Positions 34,499 to 43,677 are shown, counted from the stretch's first letter. The stretch is 64,000 bases of DNA from Simkaniaceae bacterium (GCA_018399075.1 CP073763.1:186001-250000); one strand, 5' to 3'. The notes: generated by a model not told the origin, from the sequence alone. Made by a program: numbers and translations.

Positions 34499-35515
34499 TT
34501 AATTCCTTAGATTTAAATAGTAGGTTCCCCAAACAGAGGCAAGACCCAAAAATCCAACAAGCACCATAATCGTTATACACCAATTCACAGCACGGGATTG
34601 CGAACGCATCTTCAGAACAATTCCCCATGTAATCATAAATGTCCAAAGACCATTAAACCCATGAAAGACCGCTGCCAAAACAAAAATCGTATAGAGAATC
34701 GATTTGAAAAGACTTTTAAAAGAATCACGCACAATGAGAAGGGTAGCCGTTCCAAAATCTCCGGCTTCAGCAATCACTTCATCCCCTGAAATAGATCGTT
34801 TTTCTAATCCCTTTAAATACGCTTCTTGATCTTCAAGGTTTTGATAACGATTCATTAGTTGATCAATGTTTTTTTGGTAAACATAGGGAGGAGGATTTCC
34901 CTGAATTTTTTCAAAATCGCTTGAAAGTGTTTTTAGCTCATCGGCATGACTTTCCACGTGCTGCTTAATTTCTTCAATGGCATCTTTGTTATATAGCTTC
35001 ACACCCAACCGATCACTTACTGTATAAAGGCCTGGATCCATTGAAATCCTGACAAAATAGGCAGAATCTTTTCCTGTATCAACAGAGACGGGATACATAT
35101 AAAAACGCATGTATCCCACATGAGCAAGGATCCCAATAAGCAAAATCCAAGAAGTAATCCTCTGCCAGGAATACGCATGATTTCTCCCAGACTTTGTAAG
35201 AGAGGGCTTATTACCACTTGATGGAAAAGAGTTCATTTTTGAGGTGAATAGATAATAAAGTCCCCAAATCATGTGATATAAAATCGGAACACCTATCAAA
35301 ACAACTTCAATCACATGAAGGTAAGGAAGGTTTTTGATAAAGTTGACAGCGCGAATAAACCCCTCTCCATTTTCTCCGATGAGAAGAGCGGCTTGAGAAT
35401 TCGTCAACATATGTTCAGTTAAAAAAATAACAATCCAAAGACCAAAAAGAGAATGGATTCTCCTCATGGCAAAGGGACGGGATAGGGGGGTTGCATTAAC
35501 ACTCATAAAATGCAT
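34499..35515 (-). CDS. sdhC: Succinate dehydrogenase cytochrome b558-type subunit
   Basis: A 338-residue five-helix membrane anchor that binds heme and quinone, like Bacillus SdhC. It opens with PLSRPFAMRRIHSLFGLWIVIFLTEHML, which holds conserved His residues. Between helices 3 and 4 lies an insertion of roughly 80 hydrophilic, charged residues (about 165-250) that makes the protein much longer than the roughly 200-residue Bacillus protein. The start is uncertain by three codons (35515 or 35506). No convincing ribosome site. Confidence 0.9.
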   Translation of the reverse strand: MHFMSVNATPLSRPFAMRRIHSLFGLWIVIFLTEHMLTNSQAALLIGENGEGFIRAVNFIKNLPYLHVIEVVLIGVPILYHMIWGLYYLFTSKMNSFPSSGNKPSLTKSGRNHAYSWQRITSWILLIGILAHVGYMRFYMYPVSVDTGKDSAYFVRISMDPGLYTVSDRLGVKLYNKDAIEEIKQHVESHADELKTLSSDFEKIQGNPPPYVYQKNIDQLMNRYQNLEDQEAYLKGLEKRSISGDEVIAEAGDFGTATLLIVRDSFKSLFKSILYTIFVLAAVFHGFNGLWTFMITWGIVLKMRSQSRAVNWCITIMVLVGFLGLASVWGTYYLNLRN

Positions 35516-35576
35516 TAAACCGATATTTTGAAAAATTACAAAGAAAAAAATTCACTTTTATGATATTCTCCTTGTC

Positions 35577-35915
35577 ATGATTAACCCATTAATGATGGCT
35601 CAGAGCTATATCCAGAGCGTTGAACACGGAAGTCAAGCTGAGAAGATTTTTTCTTTGGTCCCTGTTGTTAACAATATTTTCTTGGAAGTGAAGCGCTTTC
35701 AATTTCAAGAGACCGATAAAGATAAACAACTCAAACGTATCGCTGCAACGGTTTCAGGATATCTCTGGTGGCAAGTCCTTTGGGCTCCAGCTTTAGCAAA
35801 ACTGCAAGGCTATCTTTCTTTTAAATGGAGGACTACGGTCTTTATTGGTCTTGCGATCTATTACCCCCTTTCTGAAAGACATATCCAATGGGTGAAAGAT
35901 GAAGTTGCACGATAA
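35577..35915 (+). CDS. Unknown small protein
   Basis: A 112-residue protein with one or two weak hydrophobic segments (SGYLWWQVLWAPALAKL and TTVFIGLAIYYPL). No recognised motif. No Shine-Dalgarno is seen before either in-frame ATG (35577 and 35592). A TTACAA-N17-TATGAT pair (about 35536-35564) would give a leader of only a few bases. It diverges from sdhC and converges with tatD, 7 bases away. Confidence 0.55.
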   Translation: MINPLMMAQSYIQSVEHGSQAEKIFSLVPVVNNIFLEVKRFQFQETDKDKQLKRIAATVSGYLWWQVLWAPALAKLQGYLSFKWRTTVFIGLAIYYPLSERHIQWVKDEVAR

Positions 35916-35922
35916 GGGCCTA

Positions 35923-36690
35923 TTAAAGATCTAGATTAAAAAACCGTTCTGCATTTTTCGAGGTTATTTCAGCGACCTCTTCTAGGGGAAGCCCTTTGAC
36001 ATTTGCAATTATCTGTGCTGTTTCATGAATGAAACTTGGTTCATTCATTTTTCCCCGCATCGATTGCGGAGCAAGATAAGGCGTATCGGTTTCTATAAGA
36101 ATATGATTGATAGGAACCTCTTTTGCTACAGCTCTAAGAGATTCGGAGCGTTTAAAAGTCACAATGCCACTAAAAGAGATCATCCAATCTTTTTCAAGGG
36201 CTATCTCTGCTTCTTTCATCGTCCCCGTAAAGCAATGTAAAACCGCATGACCTTTTGGAAAGCTTTCTTGAGCTATCGCATAGAGATCTTCAAATGCATC
36301 GCGGCAATGAATCACAACGGGCAGAAGACATTCTGCTGCTAAATTAAAATAGCGAACAAGAAAGGTTTTTTGTAGCTCCTTAGGGGAAATTTCATAATGA
36401 TAATCAAGTCCCGTTTCCCCAATAGCAACCAGCTTCCCCTGTTTAGCCGCTGCTTCAAATAGAGGAAAATAAAGGCCTCCCTCTTTTTCTACATCATGAG
36501 GAGTTGTCGCACCAACGTTGTGAATCCACTTCTCTTTTTTGGCGAGCTCAAGTCCTCGCTCTAATGACATTTTATCGGTACAAATATTAAAAATCTTATC
36601 GATTTTATTTTCATTTGCCCGTTTTAGAATTCCATCAAGCTCTTCAAAAACAGGATCACATGTTAAGTGTGCGTGTGAATCGGTAAACAT
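35923..36690 (-). CDS. tatD: TatD family metal-dependent DNase/hydrolase
   Basis: About 255 residues from the ATG at 36690, chosen because it gives the canonical FTDSHAHL start; the frame is open 17 codons further. Metal ligands: HAH near residue 6, Glu in GETGLDYHYE, His in VIHCRD and LHCFTGT, and Asp in IETDTPYLAP. Family members act as 3'-5' exonucleases or DNases involved in DNA turnover. In Chlamydia a TatD homolog lies beside the sdh genes, as here. Confidence 0.93.
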   Translation of the reverse strand: MFTDSHAHLTCDPVFEELDGILKRANENKIDKIFNICTDKMSLERGLELAKKEKWIHNVGATTPHDVEKEGGLYFPLFEAAAKQGKLVAIGETGLDYHYEISPKELQKTFLVRYFNLAAECLLPVVIHCRDAFEDLYAIAQESFPKGHAVLHCFTGTMKEAEIALEKDWMISFSGIVTFKRSESLRAVAKEVPINHILIETDTPYLAPQSMRGKMNEPSFIHETAQIIANVKGLPLEEVAEITSKNAERFFNLDL

Positions 36691-36719
36691 ACTTCTTATT
36701 TTAAACAATATTCCATTCC

Positions 36720-36748
36720 TTGACAAATAGCTTTTTCTCACGTATCAC
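36720..36748 (+). promoter_or_regulatory. Promoter of the exbB-tolB-pal operon
   Basis: Perfect -35 TTGACA (36720-36725), 17-base spacer, -10 TATCAC (36743-36748, 4 of 6). Start of transcription is expected about 20 bases before the exbB ATG, which has AAGGA six bases upstream. Confidence 0.6.
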
Positions 36749-36775
36749 ATTGCTAGATGTAAGTAAGGACTTTCT

Positions 36776-37468
36776 ATGGGAACATTTTTTCAAGCTTATG
36801 CACAAGCTGACTTCTTCGGTAAATTGATTTTTTTTGCTCTTTTTCTCCTCTCATGTGGATCATGGGTTTTTCTTATCCAAAAATTTTTACTATTCAAACA
36901 GATCTCTGCATCAGCTAAACGGTTTAAAAAATTAGCGCTATTACATAAAGAAGAACTCTTAAAGCTCACATCAAAGTCTCACAACCCCTTTAGCGTTTTA
37001 TATAATGCATTGAAAGAACAATCCCTTGTTGTTCTTGATAAGAATCATTATTTTGCCGAACAAAAACAAAACTATTTATCAAAAGCAGATATTGATTTTC
37101 TCGATTCACATCTTCATACAACTATTGCAAAACTTAAAGGGAAAATCGAAAAAAATCTTTTTATTCTCTCAACTACTGTTGCCCTTGCTCCCTTTCTAGG
37201 TCTTTTAGGAACAGTCTGGGGGATTTTAATTTCATTTGGAGAGTTGCAAGCCGGACATTCTGTAACTTCTAATACTGTTATTCTTGGGGGGCTGTCAACA
37301 GCACTTACAACAACAGTATTAGGATTACTGATTGCAATCCCTGCCCTAATTGCAAACAACTACTTAAAAAGTTTGAGCAAAAACTTCACTATCGAAATGA
37401 TTGACTTTAGTCATTTCCTCTTATCGACGATTGAACTTCAATATAGAAAAGTGGATATCACTTCATGA
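36776..37468 (+). CDS. ExbB/TolQ-type proton channel subunit
   Basis: A 230-residue inner-membrane protein with three hydrophobic helices. The last two contain LFILSTTVALAPFLGLLGTVWGILISF and TALTTTVLGLLIAIPALIANNYL, the MotA/TolQ/ExbB signature. With the ExbD-like partner it uses the proton motive force to energise envelope work. Whether it acts as ExbB or TolQ is not decided by sequence. The context, tolB and pal downstream, favours a Tol role. ATGA overlap with the next gene. Confidence 0.93.
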   Translation: MGTFFQAYAQADFFGKLIFFALFLLSCGSWVFLIQKFLLFKQISASAKRFKKLALLHKEELLKLTSKSHNPFSVLYNALKEQSLVVLDKNHYFAEQKQNYLSKADIDFLDSHLHTTIAKLKGKIEKNLFILSTTVALAPFLGLLGTVWGILISFGELQAGHSVTSNTVILGGLSTALTTTVLGLLIAIPALIANNYLKSLSKNFTIEMIDFSHFLLSTIELQYRKVDITS

Positions 37469-37890
37469 AACGGTCCCTTTCTCTTTTAAATTCTGACTTC
37501 GAAGAAGATGCAAACGTCAATCTTACACCGTTGATTGATGTTGTCTTTGTTGTTCTCATCATGTTTATCTTAGTTGCTCCATTAGTAGAGATCGACCGCA
37601 TTCATTTAGCAACATCAACAGCAGAAAAAAAAGCAGATATGACCACTTTTCAGGAAAACAGTGAACTTAAAATTCATGTCTACAAAGATAATACTATTTG
37701 GCTCAATGGTGTCCCCCTTTCGATTGATGAACTTAAAGTTCACCTCATCCAATTTCGCCAAGTAAACAAAGACGTTTGCCCTCAGATTTTTCATGATCGA
37801 GAAGCCTTTTTTGGGACCTACCAGTCGGTGAAAAATGCAGCAGAAGCTGCTGGCTTCGAATCGCTTGATGTTATACTTCACCCGGGGTAA
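37465..37890 (+). CDS. ExbD/TolR-type proton channel subunit
   Basis: A 141-residue protein with a cytoplasmic N-terminus, a single helix VNLTPLIDVVFVVLIMFILVAP containing the proton-carrying Asp (LIDVVF), and a periplasmic domain ending DVILHPG. Starts by ATGA overlap with the ExbB-like gene, so the two are translated together. Completes the proton motor for the Tol-Pal-like system. Confidence 0.93.
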   Translation: MKRSLSLLNSDFEEDANVNLTPLIDVVFVVLIMFILVAPLVEIDRIHLATSTAEKKADMTTFQENSELKIHVYKDNTIWLNGVPLSIDELKVHLIQFRQVNKDVCPQIFHDREAFFGTYQSVKNAAEAAGFESLDVILHPG

Positions 37891-37893
37891 TCG

Positions 37894-38514
37894 ATGAATC
37901 GAAGACTCCTTATTTTAACAGGATCAGTCGTAGCTGTTCACCTCATCTTTTTCTTTTTTGACTTCAAAAATAAAAGTCGCCCTCCAACACCAAAAAAATC
38001 GATTGTTGTTCACACCTTTACCCCTCGTCCTCCCCCAAAACCAAAAGTTGTCCAATACTCACCGGCCCCATCAAAACCAACTAAAAAAATTGAGAAAGCT
38101 AAACCAAACTCCCTTTCGAAAAAAAATGAAATTCTTAAGGAACTTAAAGAGTCTCTAACAAAAATTGAAAAAACTGCGCCTCCTGAACAGAAGAGTGTGT
38201 TAACACTTCCTAAGAACATCCAATCTCTGCAAATTGATCAAACAGAACAAGACGAAAAAACCAATTATTTTGTCCTTTTAGCGCAAACTCTGAAAGAAGA
38301 GCTTGAACTTCCAGAGTATGGCGATGTAAAATTAGAACTAACGGTCCTAAATAGTGGAAGAATCTTAAAACTTAGAGTTCTTGCAGCGGCCTCTGAAAAA
38401 AATCAGAAGTACCTAGAAATCAACCTCCCAAGGGTGATTCTTCCCCCTTTTAATGAGGACCTAAAAAATGAACGAGAACATACATTTACACTAACATTTT
38501 GCAATGAAAAATAA
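37894..38514 (+). CDS. TonB/TolA-like periplasm-spanning protein
   Basis: A 206-residue protein: one N-terminal helix (LLILTGSVVAVHLIFFFF), then a Pro/Lys-rich stretch (residues 30-75, with PPPKPK) and a short C-terminal domain of about 80 residues with KLELTVLNSGRILKLRVL, like a reduced TonB C-terminal fold. It lies exactly where tolA or tonB would be, between the proton motor genes and tolB. I assign it the coupling role by position and architecture. Overlaps tolB by 11 bases. Equivalent to the unknown gene between exbD and tolB in Chlamydia. Confidence 0.75.
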   Translation: MNRRLLILTGSVVAVHLIFFFFDFKNKSRPPTPKKSIVVHTFTPRPPPKPKVVQYSPAPSKPTKKIEKAKPNSLSKKNEILKELKESLTKIEKTAPPEQKSVLTLPKNIQSLQIDQTEQDEKTNYFVLLAQTLKEELELPEYGDVKLELTVLNSGRILKLRVLAAASEKNQKYLEINLPRVILPPFNEDLKNEREHTFTLTFCNEK

Positions 38515-39796
38515 GCTTCTTTTCCTATTTCTTTTTTTCTTTACTCTTCACGCCGAAGAAAAAGAAATTATCATTCCCCTTTCAACGCGAAATTTTTTAA
38601 CTTCAGTTTATGTTTCTCCCTTAACATCATCAAACTTTTCCGAAGATTATTTAGAATCACTCCGAACGATTTTAGTTTTTGATCTTAATACTAATGGAAG
38701 TTCCCATGTCGAAAAAAAAGGAAACAACGACTTTAATATAGACATTGATATTACTGGAAAAGACCTTTCGGCCCTTATCCTTTATGCAAGAGGAGGCATT
38801 ACAAAAACGCTTGGTCCTTATCCTCTTTCTGGAAACCTTTCATCAGACCGCCGGTTAATTCACCAATTTGCTGATGACTTAACCTTAATCATGACAGGAA
38901 CACGGGGCGTGTCAAATTCAAAAATAATTTTTGCCATTCAATTTCCAGAAAAAACGCCTCACGGTTACGATTATAAATCTGAAATTTGGGAAATCGATTA
39001 TGATGGAGAAAATAAGAGGCAAGTGACAAGGGAAAATAGTTATTGCATTACCCCCGTATTCTTCCCCACATTAGGCCCTTTTACTGAAAATAAATTTCTC
39101 TACGTCAATTATAAAAAAGGGCAGCCAAAAATTTATCTCGGTTCTTTTGAAGATAAGAAAGGCGTTCCCCTTGTTTCACTCAGAGGAAACCAACTTCTTC
39201 CTGCAATCTCAAAGAGGGGAGATATGATTGCTTTTATCTGCGATGCGAGTGGAAGAGCCGACCTTTTTGTTCAACTTTTTAGCAAGTCACATGGGCTTAT
39301 GGGGAAACCCATTCAAGCCTACTCTTACCCAAACTCAGTTCAAGCCTCTCCTACATTCCGCCCCGATGGGAAAAAGATCGCCTTTGTTTCTGATAAAAAC
39401 GGAACCCCTCGAATTTTTATCATCGACACCCCTTACCCTGGAAGAGATGTAAAACCAAATCCACTATGTATTACAAAGAAATTTCGCCATAACACCTGCC
39501 CAAGTTGGTCTCCCGATGGAACAAAATTAGCGTATAGTGCTATGATTGACGGGACCAGGCAGATCATGGTATATGACTTTCTGACGAAAGAAGAGATCCA
39601 GTTGACCACGGGGAGTAGTCATAAAGAAAATCCAACGTGGGCACCAAATAGTCTTCACCTGATCTATAATACTGTAGACCCTTCTTCTTCGGAGTTGTTT
39701 ATAGTTAATTTGAAACAAAAAGACGTGATGCAAATTACAACTGGACCTGGAAAAAAACATTACCCCGCATGGGAACCAACAAGAGGGCCTCTATGA
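38504..39796 (+). CDS. tolB: TolB beta-propeller protein
   Basis: A 430-residue periplasmic protein with a signal peptide (MKNKLLFLFLFFFTLHAEEK), an N-terminal alpha/beta domain and a C-terminal six-bladed beta-propeller. The repeats are visible as YKKGQPKIYL, SPTFRPDGKKIAFVSDKNGTPRIF, CPSWSPDGTKLAYS and NPTWAPNSLHLIYN. TolB interacts with Pal and TolA in outer-membrane maintenance. ATGA overlap with pal. Identity is secure. Confidence 0.95.
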   Translation: MKNKLLFLFLFFFTLHAEEKEIIIPLSTRNFLTSVYVSPLTSSNFSEDYLESLRTILVFDLNTNGSSHVEKKGNNDFNIDIDITGKDLSALILYARGGITKTLGPYPLSGNLSSDRRLIHQFADDLTLIMTGTRGVSNSKIIFAIQFPEKTPHGYDYKSEIWEIDYDGENKRQVTRENSYCITPVFFPTLGPFTENKFLYVNYKKGQPKIYLGSFEDKKGVPLVSLRGNQLLPAISKRGDMIAFICDASGRADLFVQLFSKSHGLMGKPIQAYSYPNSVQASPTFRPDGKKIAFVSDKNGTPRIFIIDTPYPGRDVKPNPLCITKKFRHNTCPSWSPDGTKLAYSAMIDGTRQIMVYDFLTKEEIQLTTGSSHKENPTWAPNSLHLIYNTVDPSSSELFIVNLKQKDVMQITTGPGKKHYPAWEPTRGPL

Positions 39797-40479
39797 AGAA
39801 ATTATCTTGGGCATTTGTGCTATCATCAGCCATTCTATTTACCGGATGTCAAAGCAACTCCAACACTGTTTGGGAGGATACCAAAACAATGGGGCGCTAT
39901 CTCCATAGACAAGGACAACTTCTTTGGAAGCAAGATGCCGACTCACGAATGATCGATTCTGAAGATGAATTTGTTGGACCTCAAGAGGAAGAGTATGTTC
40001 CTCTAAAGGATGAAGATCTCAAAACACAATTTGCCGACCATAGTATTCCTCAACCTAAAGAGGTTCCTGGAGCAATTGGAAGTAGTATTCCAAGCATAGA
40101 ACATTTTTCAAAACCAACATCTCAATTGGCAAATCTTTTCCAAAACGTTTACTTTAAAACAGACCAACATTCTCCAAAATCGGATCAAGACAGCAAAGTC
40201 CTTTCCTATATTGCCGAGCATATGAAGAAGAATCCAAATATTTATGTGACTGTTGAGGGCTATTGCGATGAAAGAGCTTCAGAAGCCTACAACCTTGCCC
40301 TTGGAACGCGTCGTGCAAACGCCATTCGTAATCATTTAATACAAAAAGGGGTCAACCCTAATCATATTTTCCCAATCTCTTATGGTAAGGAAAAGCCTGC
40401 GGAGCTTGGTCATACAGAAGAGGTATGGGCAAAAAATCGACGGGTAGAATTTAAGATTTATGAAAAGAAGGGTTCCTAA
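39793..40479 (+). CDS. pal: Peptidoglycan-associated lipoprotein Pal
   Basis: About 228 residues from the ATG at 39793 (ATGA overlap with tolB). Signal peptide with lipobox LFTGC. After a Glu-rich spacer of about 90 residues comes an OmpA-like domain containing TVEGYCDERASEAYNLALG-type residues, RRANAIRNHLIQKG and KNRRVEF. It binds peptidoglycan and tethers the outer membrane. The spacer is longer than in enterobacterial Pal (about 150 residues in mature form there). Confidence 0.94.
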   Translation: MKKLSWAFVLSSAILFTGCQSNSNTVWEDTKTMGRYLHRQGQLLWKQDADSRMIDSEDEFVGPQEEEYVPLKDEDLKTQFADHSIPQPKEVPGAIGSSIPSIEHFSKPTSQLANLFQNVYFKTDQHSPKSDQDSKVLSYIAEHMKKNPNIYVTVEGYCDERASEAYNLALGTRRANAIRNHLIQKGVNPNHIFPISYGKEKPAELGHTEEVWAKNRRVEFKIYEKKGS

Positions 40480-41112
40480 ATGAAAAAGTATTGTCTCCTC
40501 CTCCCTGCAGTTCTCTTAACCGGCTGTGGTTCCATGAGCTCATCAAAAGGAGAAAAACATCAAATGGAGCTTAGTCTTCATAAGGTGCGGACAGAAGTGG
40601 AAGATATTAAGCATGAACTCAATACCTATGAAATTGAACATCATGTCATCGAAGGAAAGCTGATTGATCAGGAGCAGACAATCGCCTCACTCAGACAGCA
40701 AGTCGCTGAGCTGAAGTCAGGTAAGCTCGACTCTTTTGTACAAGAACTTCAGAATTTAGAAAAGAAGCTCCAACAAGTTTCAAAGAAACAAGACAAAATT
40801 GTCACTGATATACGCCAACTCAGCTCACATGCTAATGACACCACAACAGCCCTTTCTCAATATAAGGACAAGATCGCCCAGTTTGAAAAAGCAATCCAAG
40901 GACAAAATCTCCAACTTCAAGAAATTTCAAAAATCAAGGAAGGGATTACTAAGCTTTCGCAGGCAGAAAGCTCTAGAACCTACTCTGTGAAAGCTGGGGA
41001 TTCTTTAGAAAAAATCGCTCGCGATCAAAAAACAACCGTTGAAGAACTCAAACGGCTCAACCAAATGACCACCGATCTCATCGTCATTGATCAACTCATA
41101 AACCTCCCATAA
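40480..41112 (+). CDS. LysM lipoprotein with coiled coil
   Basis: A 210-residue protein starting directly after the pal stop. Signal peptide with lipobox LLTGC; residues 30-165 form a long coiled coil; the C-terminus has a LysM module (YSVKAGDSLEKIARDQKTTVEELKRLNQM). LysM binds peptidoglycan, so this probably bridges the outer membrane and the cell wall or septum. A similar LysM gene follows pal in Chlamydia. Confidence 0.88.
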   Translation: MKKYCLLLPAVLLTGCGSMSSSKGEKHQMELSLHKVRTEVEDIKHELNTYEIEHHVIEGKLIDQEQTIASLRQQVAELKSGKLDSFVQELQNLEKKLQQVSKKQDKIVTDIRQLSSHANDTTTALSQYKDKIAQFEKAIQGQNLQLQEISKIKEGITKLSQAESSRTYSVKAGDSLEKIARDQKTTVEELKRLNQMTTDLIVIDQLINLP

Positions 41113-41190
41113 AGGGCTAAGAGGCACTATAGCAATAAAATCTTCAATTCTGTAAGATCGGATAAGAACAATTGCGAGATAGGTATAAAT

Positions 41191-41892
41191 ATGGCGCAGA
41201 AAAAAAGAATCTTGCTCATTGAAGATGAAGAAGATATCGCAGCACTGATTAAGCTGCAGGGAGAACTTTCCGGCTACAAACTTCATGTCGAAGTAGATGG
41301 AGTCAATGGCTATCGAGCCATTGAGCGGGAAAAACCTGACCTTGTCATTGTAGATGTAATGCTTCCAGGGCAAAATGGCTTTGATATTTGTCGGAAGATG
41401 AAGAGCAATCCCGAACTGAAAAACATCCCTATTATTATTTTAAGCGCCAAAAGAGAAGAGATCGATGTTGTTTTAGGACTTGAGCTTGGGGCCGATGATT
41501 ATGTATCCAAACCCTTTTCGCCAAAAGTTCTTTTCTCACGCATCAAAGCCATTCTTCGGAGGGGAAAAGAGCCTGAAAAAGCAATAAAACTCCTTTCCTT
41601 TGGAGATTTCACCCTCGATATTAGCCGCTATCTTCTGAAGAAGAATGGAAACTCTGTGATGATCACTCTTTCAGAGTTTGGGATTTTGAAAAGACTCCTA
41701 ACAAATAAAGGGAAAGTTCTGACAAGAAACCAACTCCTTGATGATATTCATAATGATGACGCTTTTATCGTTGATCGAAATATCGATGTTCATATTGCAG
41801 CCCTACGAAAAAAACTGGGGCCAAACTTTAATTGGATTGAAACGGTGCGTGGCGTTGGATACCGCTTGCGCGAGGAACCATTGAAAAAGTGA
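41191..41892 (+). CDS. OmpR/PhoB-type response regulator
   Basis: A 233-residue two-domain regulator. Receiver: acidic pair in LLIEDEED, phosphoacceptor Asp in LVIVDVMLPG, switch Ser in IILSAKRE and Lys in YVSKPF, all conserved. The C-terminal winged-helix DNA-binding domain has LTRNQLLDDI and DRNIDVHIAALRKKLG. No kinase is adjacent. The PhoR-like kinase at 6984 is the only complete candidate in this window. It overlaps the MFS gene at the GTGA junction. Confidence 0.95.
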   Translation: MAQKKRILLIEDEEDIAALIKLQGELSGYKLHVEVDGVNGYRAIEREKPDLVIVDVMLPGQNGFDICRKMKSNPELKNIPIIILSAKREEIDVVLGLELGADDYVSKPFSPKVLFSRIKAILRRGKEPEKAIKLLSFGDFTLDISRYLLKKNGNSVMITLSEFGILKRLLTNKGKVLTRNQLLDDIHNDDAFIVDRNIDVHIAALRKKLGPNFNWIETVRGVGYRLREEPLKK

Positions 41893-43121
41893 ACATCGCC
41901 CAGCGGCGGTCGTTTCATGCGATCCTCTCCGTCCTATTTCTAGATAATCTGGGGCTGACGGTTGTCTATCCCATTTTTACCCCCCTTGTTTTAAAGCCAA
42001 TTTACACCCTCCTCCCGCCTCAATACCCCCTTTCGATAAGGCTAATCTTGCTCGGAGTTCTTATTGCTTCCTTTCCCTTTGCCCAATTTATTGCAGGCCC
42101 AATTATCGGCCATATCGCAGATAAAAAAGGGAGAAAGTTTGCCTTTATTCTAGCTTTAGTTGGAGAAGGGATTGGGTTTTTTCTCACCGGACTCTCTATT
42201 GAAATGATGAACTACACTTTTCTAATCTTCAGTCGGTTATTTACGGGGTTTTTTGCAGGAAATATGACAATTTGCCTTTCAGCCATTTCTGATATGACTG
42301 TAGATGTTAAAGGAAGATCGCGAAATTTTGGGATTGTTTCAAGCGTCGTTGGAATCAGTTTTGTTGTCGCCATTGTCATTGGAGGAACCCTTTCAAATGA
42401 TGCTCTTAACACCTTTTTTAATTCCTCACTTCCCTTTTGGGCAATGGCTCTTTTTTCCATTGTTAATATCGGGATTATTTCCCTTAAATTCCAAGAAACC
42501 CATACTGAGCCCCCCCAAACAAAGAATTACTTCATAGAAGGATGTCGAGAACTATTAAAGATCTCCAATGAGAGAAAAATCAAATACCTTTATGGGACCT
42601 TCTTTTTCTTCATGTTAGGTTGGGTCGTTTCTCTTCAATTCCTTTCCAGCTTCCTCATCGAACATTTTACTAAGGAAAAATTGGCCATCACATTGACTTT
42701 CGTCGGAGTTGGCCTTGCTTGGTGTGTAGGAAACATTGGAATCAATCGGATTTTGATCCGATTTTTCAAACCTGGAAAAATCCTTTTCTACACCCTTCTT
42801 CTCTCGACATTCTGTCTTTTTCTCACTTCTGAAGTTAGAACCTTTCTTCTTTTTATCCATTTAATTATAATCGGAGGACTTTCAGCCTCAATTGCTTGGA
42901 CAAACTGCTTAGCCTTGATCTCGATCAAGGCCCCCTCCCATCTTCAAGGCAAACTTCTTGGAGTCAACCAGTCGGTTGCTACAATATCAATGGCTTTTGC
43001 CCCTCTTTTTGGAGGAATGGTAGGAGAGTTCGATATTAGAACCATTTATCTTTTTGCAAGTGGCTCCTTATTAATATCAATGATCATTTTAATAATATAT
43101 AAATTAAAAAATCGTTTTTAA
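41889..43121 (+). CDS. MFS transporter (TetA-like branch)
   Basis: A 410-residue inner-membrane transporter with about 12 helices and the motif A loop GHIADKKGRK. Starts at GTG, sharing GTGA with the response regulator gene, so translation is coupled. The drug/proton antiporter-like branch is suggested by the N-terminal layout, but the substrate is unknown. Coupling to a regulator may mean that the regulator controls it. Confidence 0.87.
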   Translation: MNIAQRRSFHAILSVLFLDNLGLTVVYPIFTPLVLKPIYTLLPPQYPLSIRLILLGVLIASFPFAQFIAGPIIGHIADKKGRKFAFILALVGEGIGFFLTGLSIEMMNYTFLIFSRLFTGFFAGNMTICLSAISDMTVDVKGRSRNFGIVSSVVGISFVVAIVIGGTLSNDALNTFFNSSLPFWAMALFSIVNIGIISLKFQETHTEPPQTKNYFIEGCRELLKISNERKIKYLYGTFFFFMLGWVVSLQFLSSFLIEHFTKEKLAITLTFVGVGLAWCVGNIGINRILIRFFKPGKILFYTLLLSTFCLFLTSEVRTFLLFIHLIIIGGLSASIAWTNCLALISIKAPSHLQGKLLGVNQSVATISMAFAPLFGGMVGEFDIRTIYLFASGSLLISMIILIIYKLKNRF

Positions 43122-43224
43122 TTCATTATTAGTTGTGTTAATTCTAAAAATAGAAGGAAAAATAGCTTTTCTATTTCTATTAGATTGGCTTGGAATTATG
43201 CAACTATTTTAAAAAGAGGTCATT

Positions 43225-43668
43225 ATGTTGAAAAAATCCTCGGTTCTTGTTTTAGCCCTTGGAGCAACTCTCATCGCAGGGTGTGAATCAAATACTGGAA
43301 CTGGCGTCCTCGTTGGTGGGGCAAGTGGTGCTGCTATAGGCGGAATTGTTGGTGGAGGCGGCGGAGCTCTCATTGGAGGGGCTGCTGGTGTAATTGCTGG
43401 GGGACTGATTGGGGCTTACCTAGATAACCAAGAGTCTAAAAACCTTAAAGAACAGAGCCCACAGACGTACAGACGGGTGGACAATGGCGAAAAACTAAGT
43501 GTTAATGACATTATCAATCTTTCGAAAGCAGATGTTGCTGACGATAAGATCATTGAACTAATGCAGAAAACAAATAGCCACTATCAACTTAATAGCTATC
43601 AAGTTGATAAACTGCGTGATGCAGGTGTTTCTGAGCGCGTCATTAACTACATGATGTACAATACCTAA
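43225..43668 (+). CDS. Glycine-zipper lipoprotein
   Basis: A 147-residue protein with a lipobox (LIAGC near residue 20), a Gly-rich glycine-zipper region (residues 25-68, GGIVGGGGGALIGGAAGVIAG-like) and a C-terminal helical segment of about 60 residues ending VINYMMYN. Glycine-zipper domains insert in or line membranes. Likely an outer-membrane lipoprotein of unknown role. AGAGG eight bases upstream supports the start. Confidence 0.8.
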   Translation: MLKKSSVLVLALGATLIAGCESNTGTGVLVGGASGAAIGGIVGGGGGALIGGAAGVIAGGLIGAYLDNQESKNLKEQSPQTYRRVDNGEKLSVNDIINLSKADVADDKIIELMQKTNSHYQLNSYQVDKLRDAGVSERVINYMMYNT

Positions 43669-43677
43669 GGATTTTAT

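Noticed and set aside
43186-43202. Sigma-54-like GG...GC element before the lipoprotein gene
   Set aside because: The GG and GC doublets are 11 bases apart instead of the required 10, and the flanking bases fit poorly.
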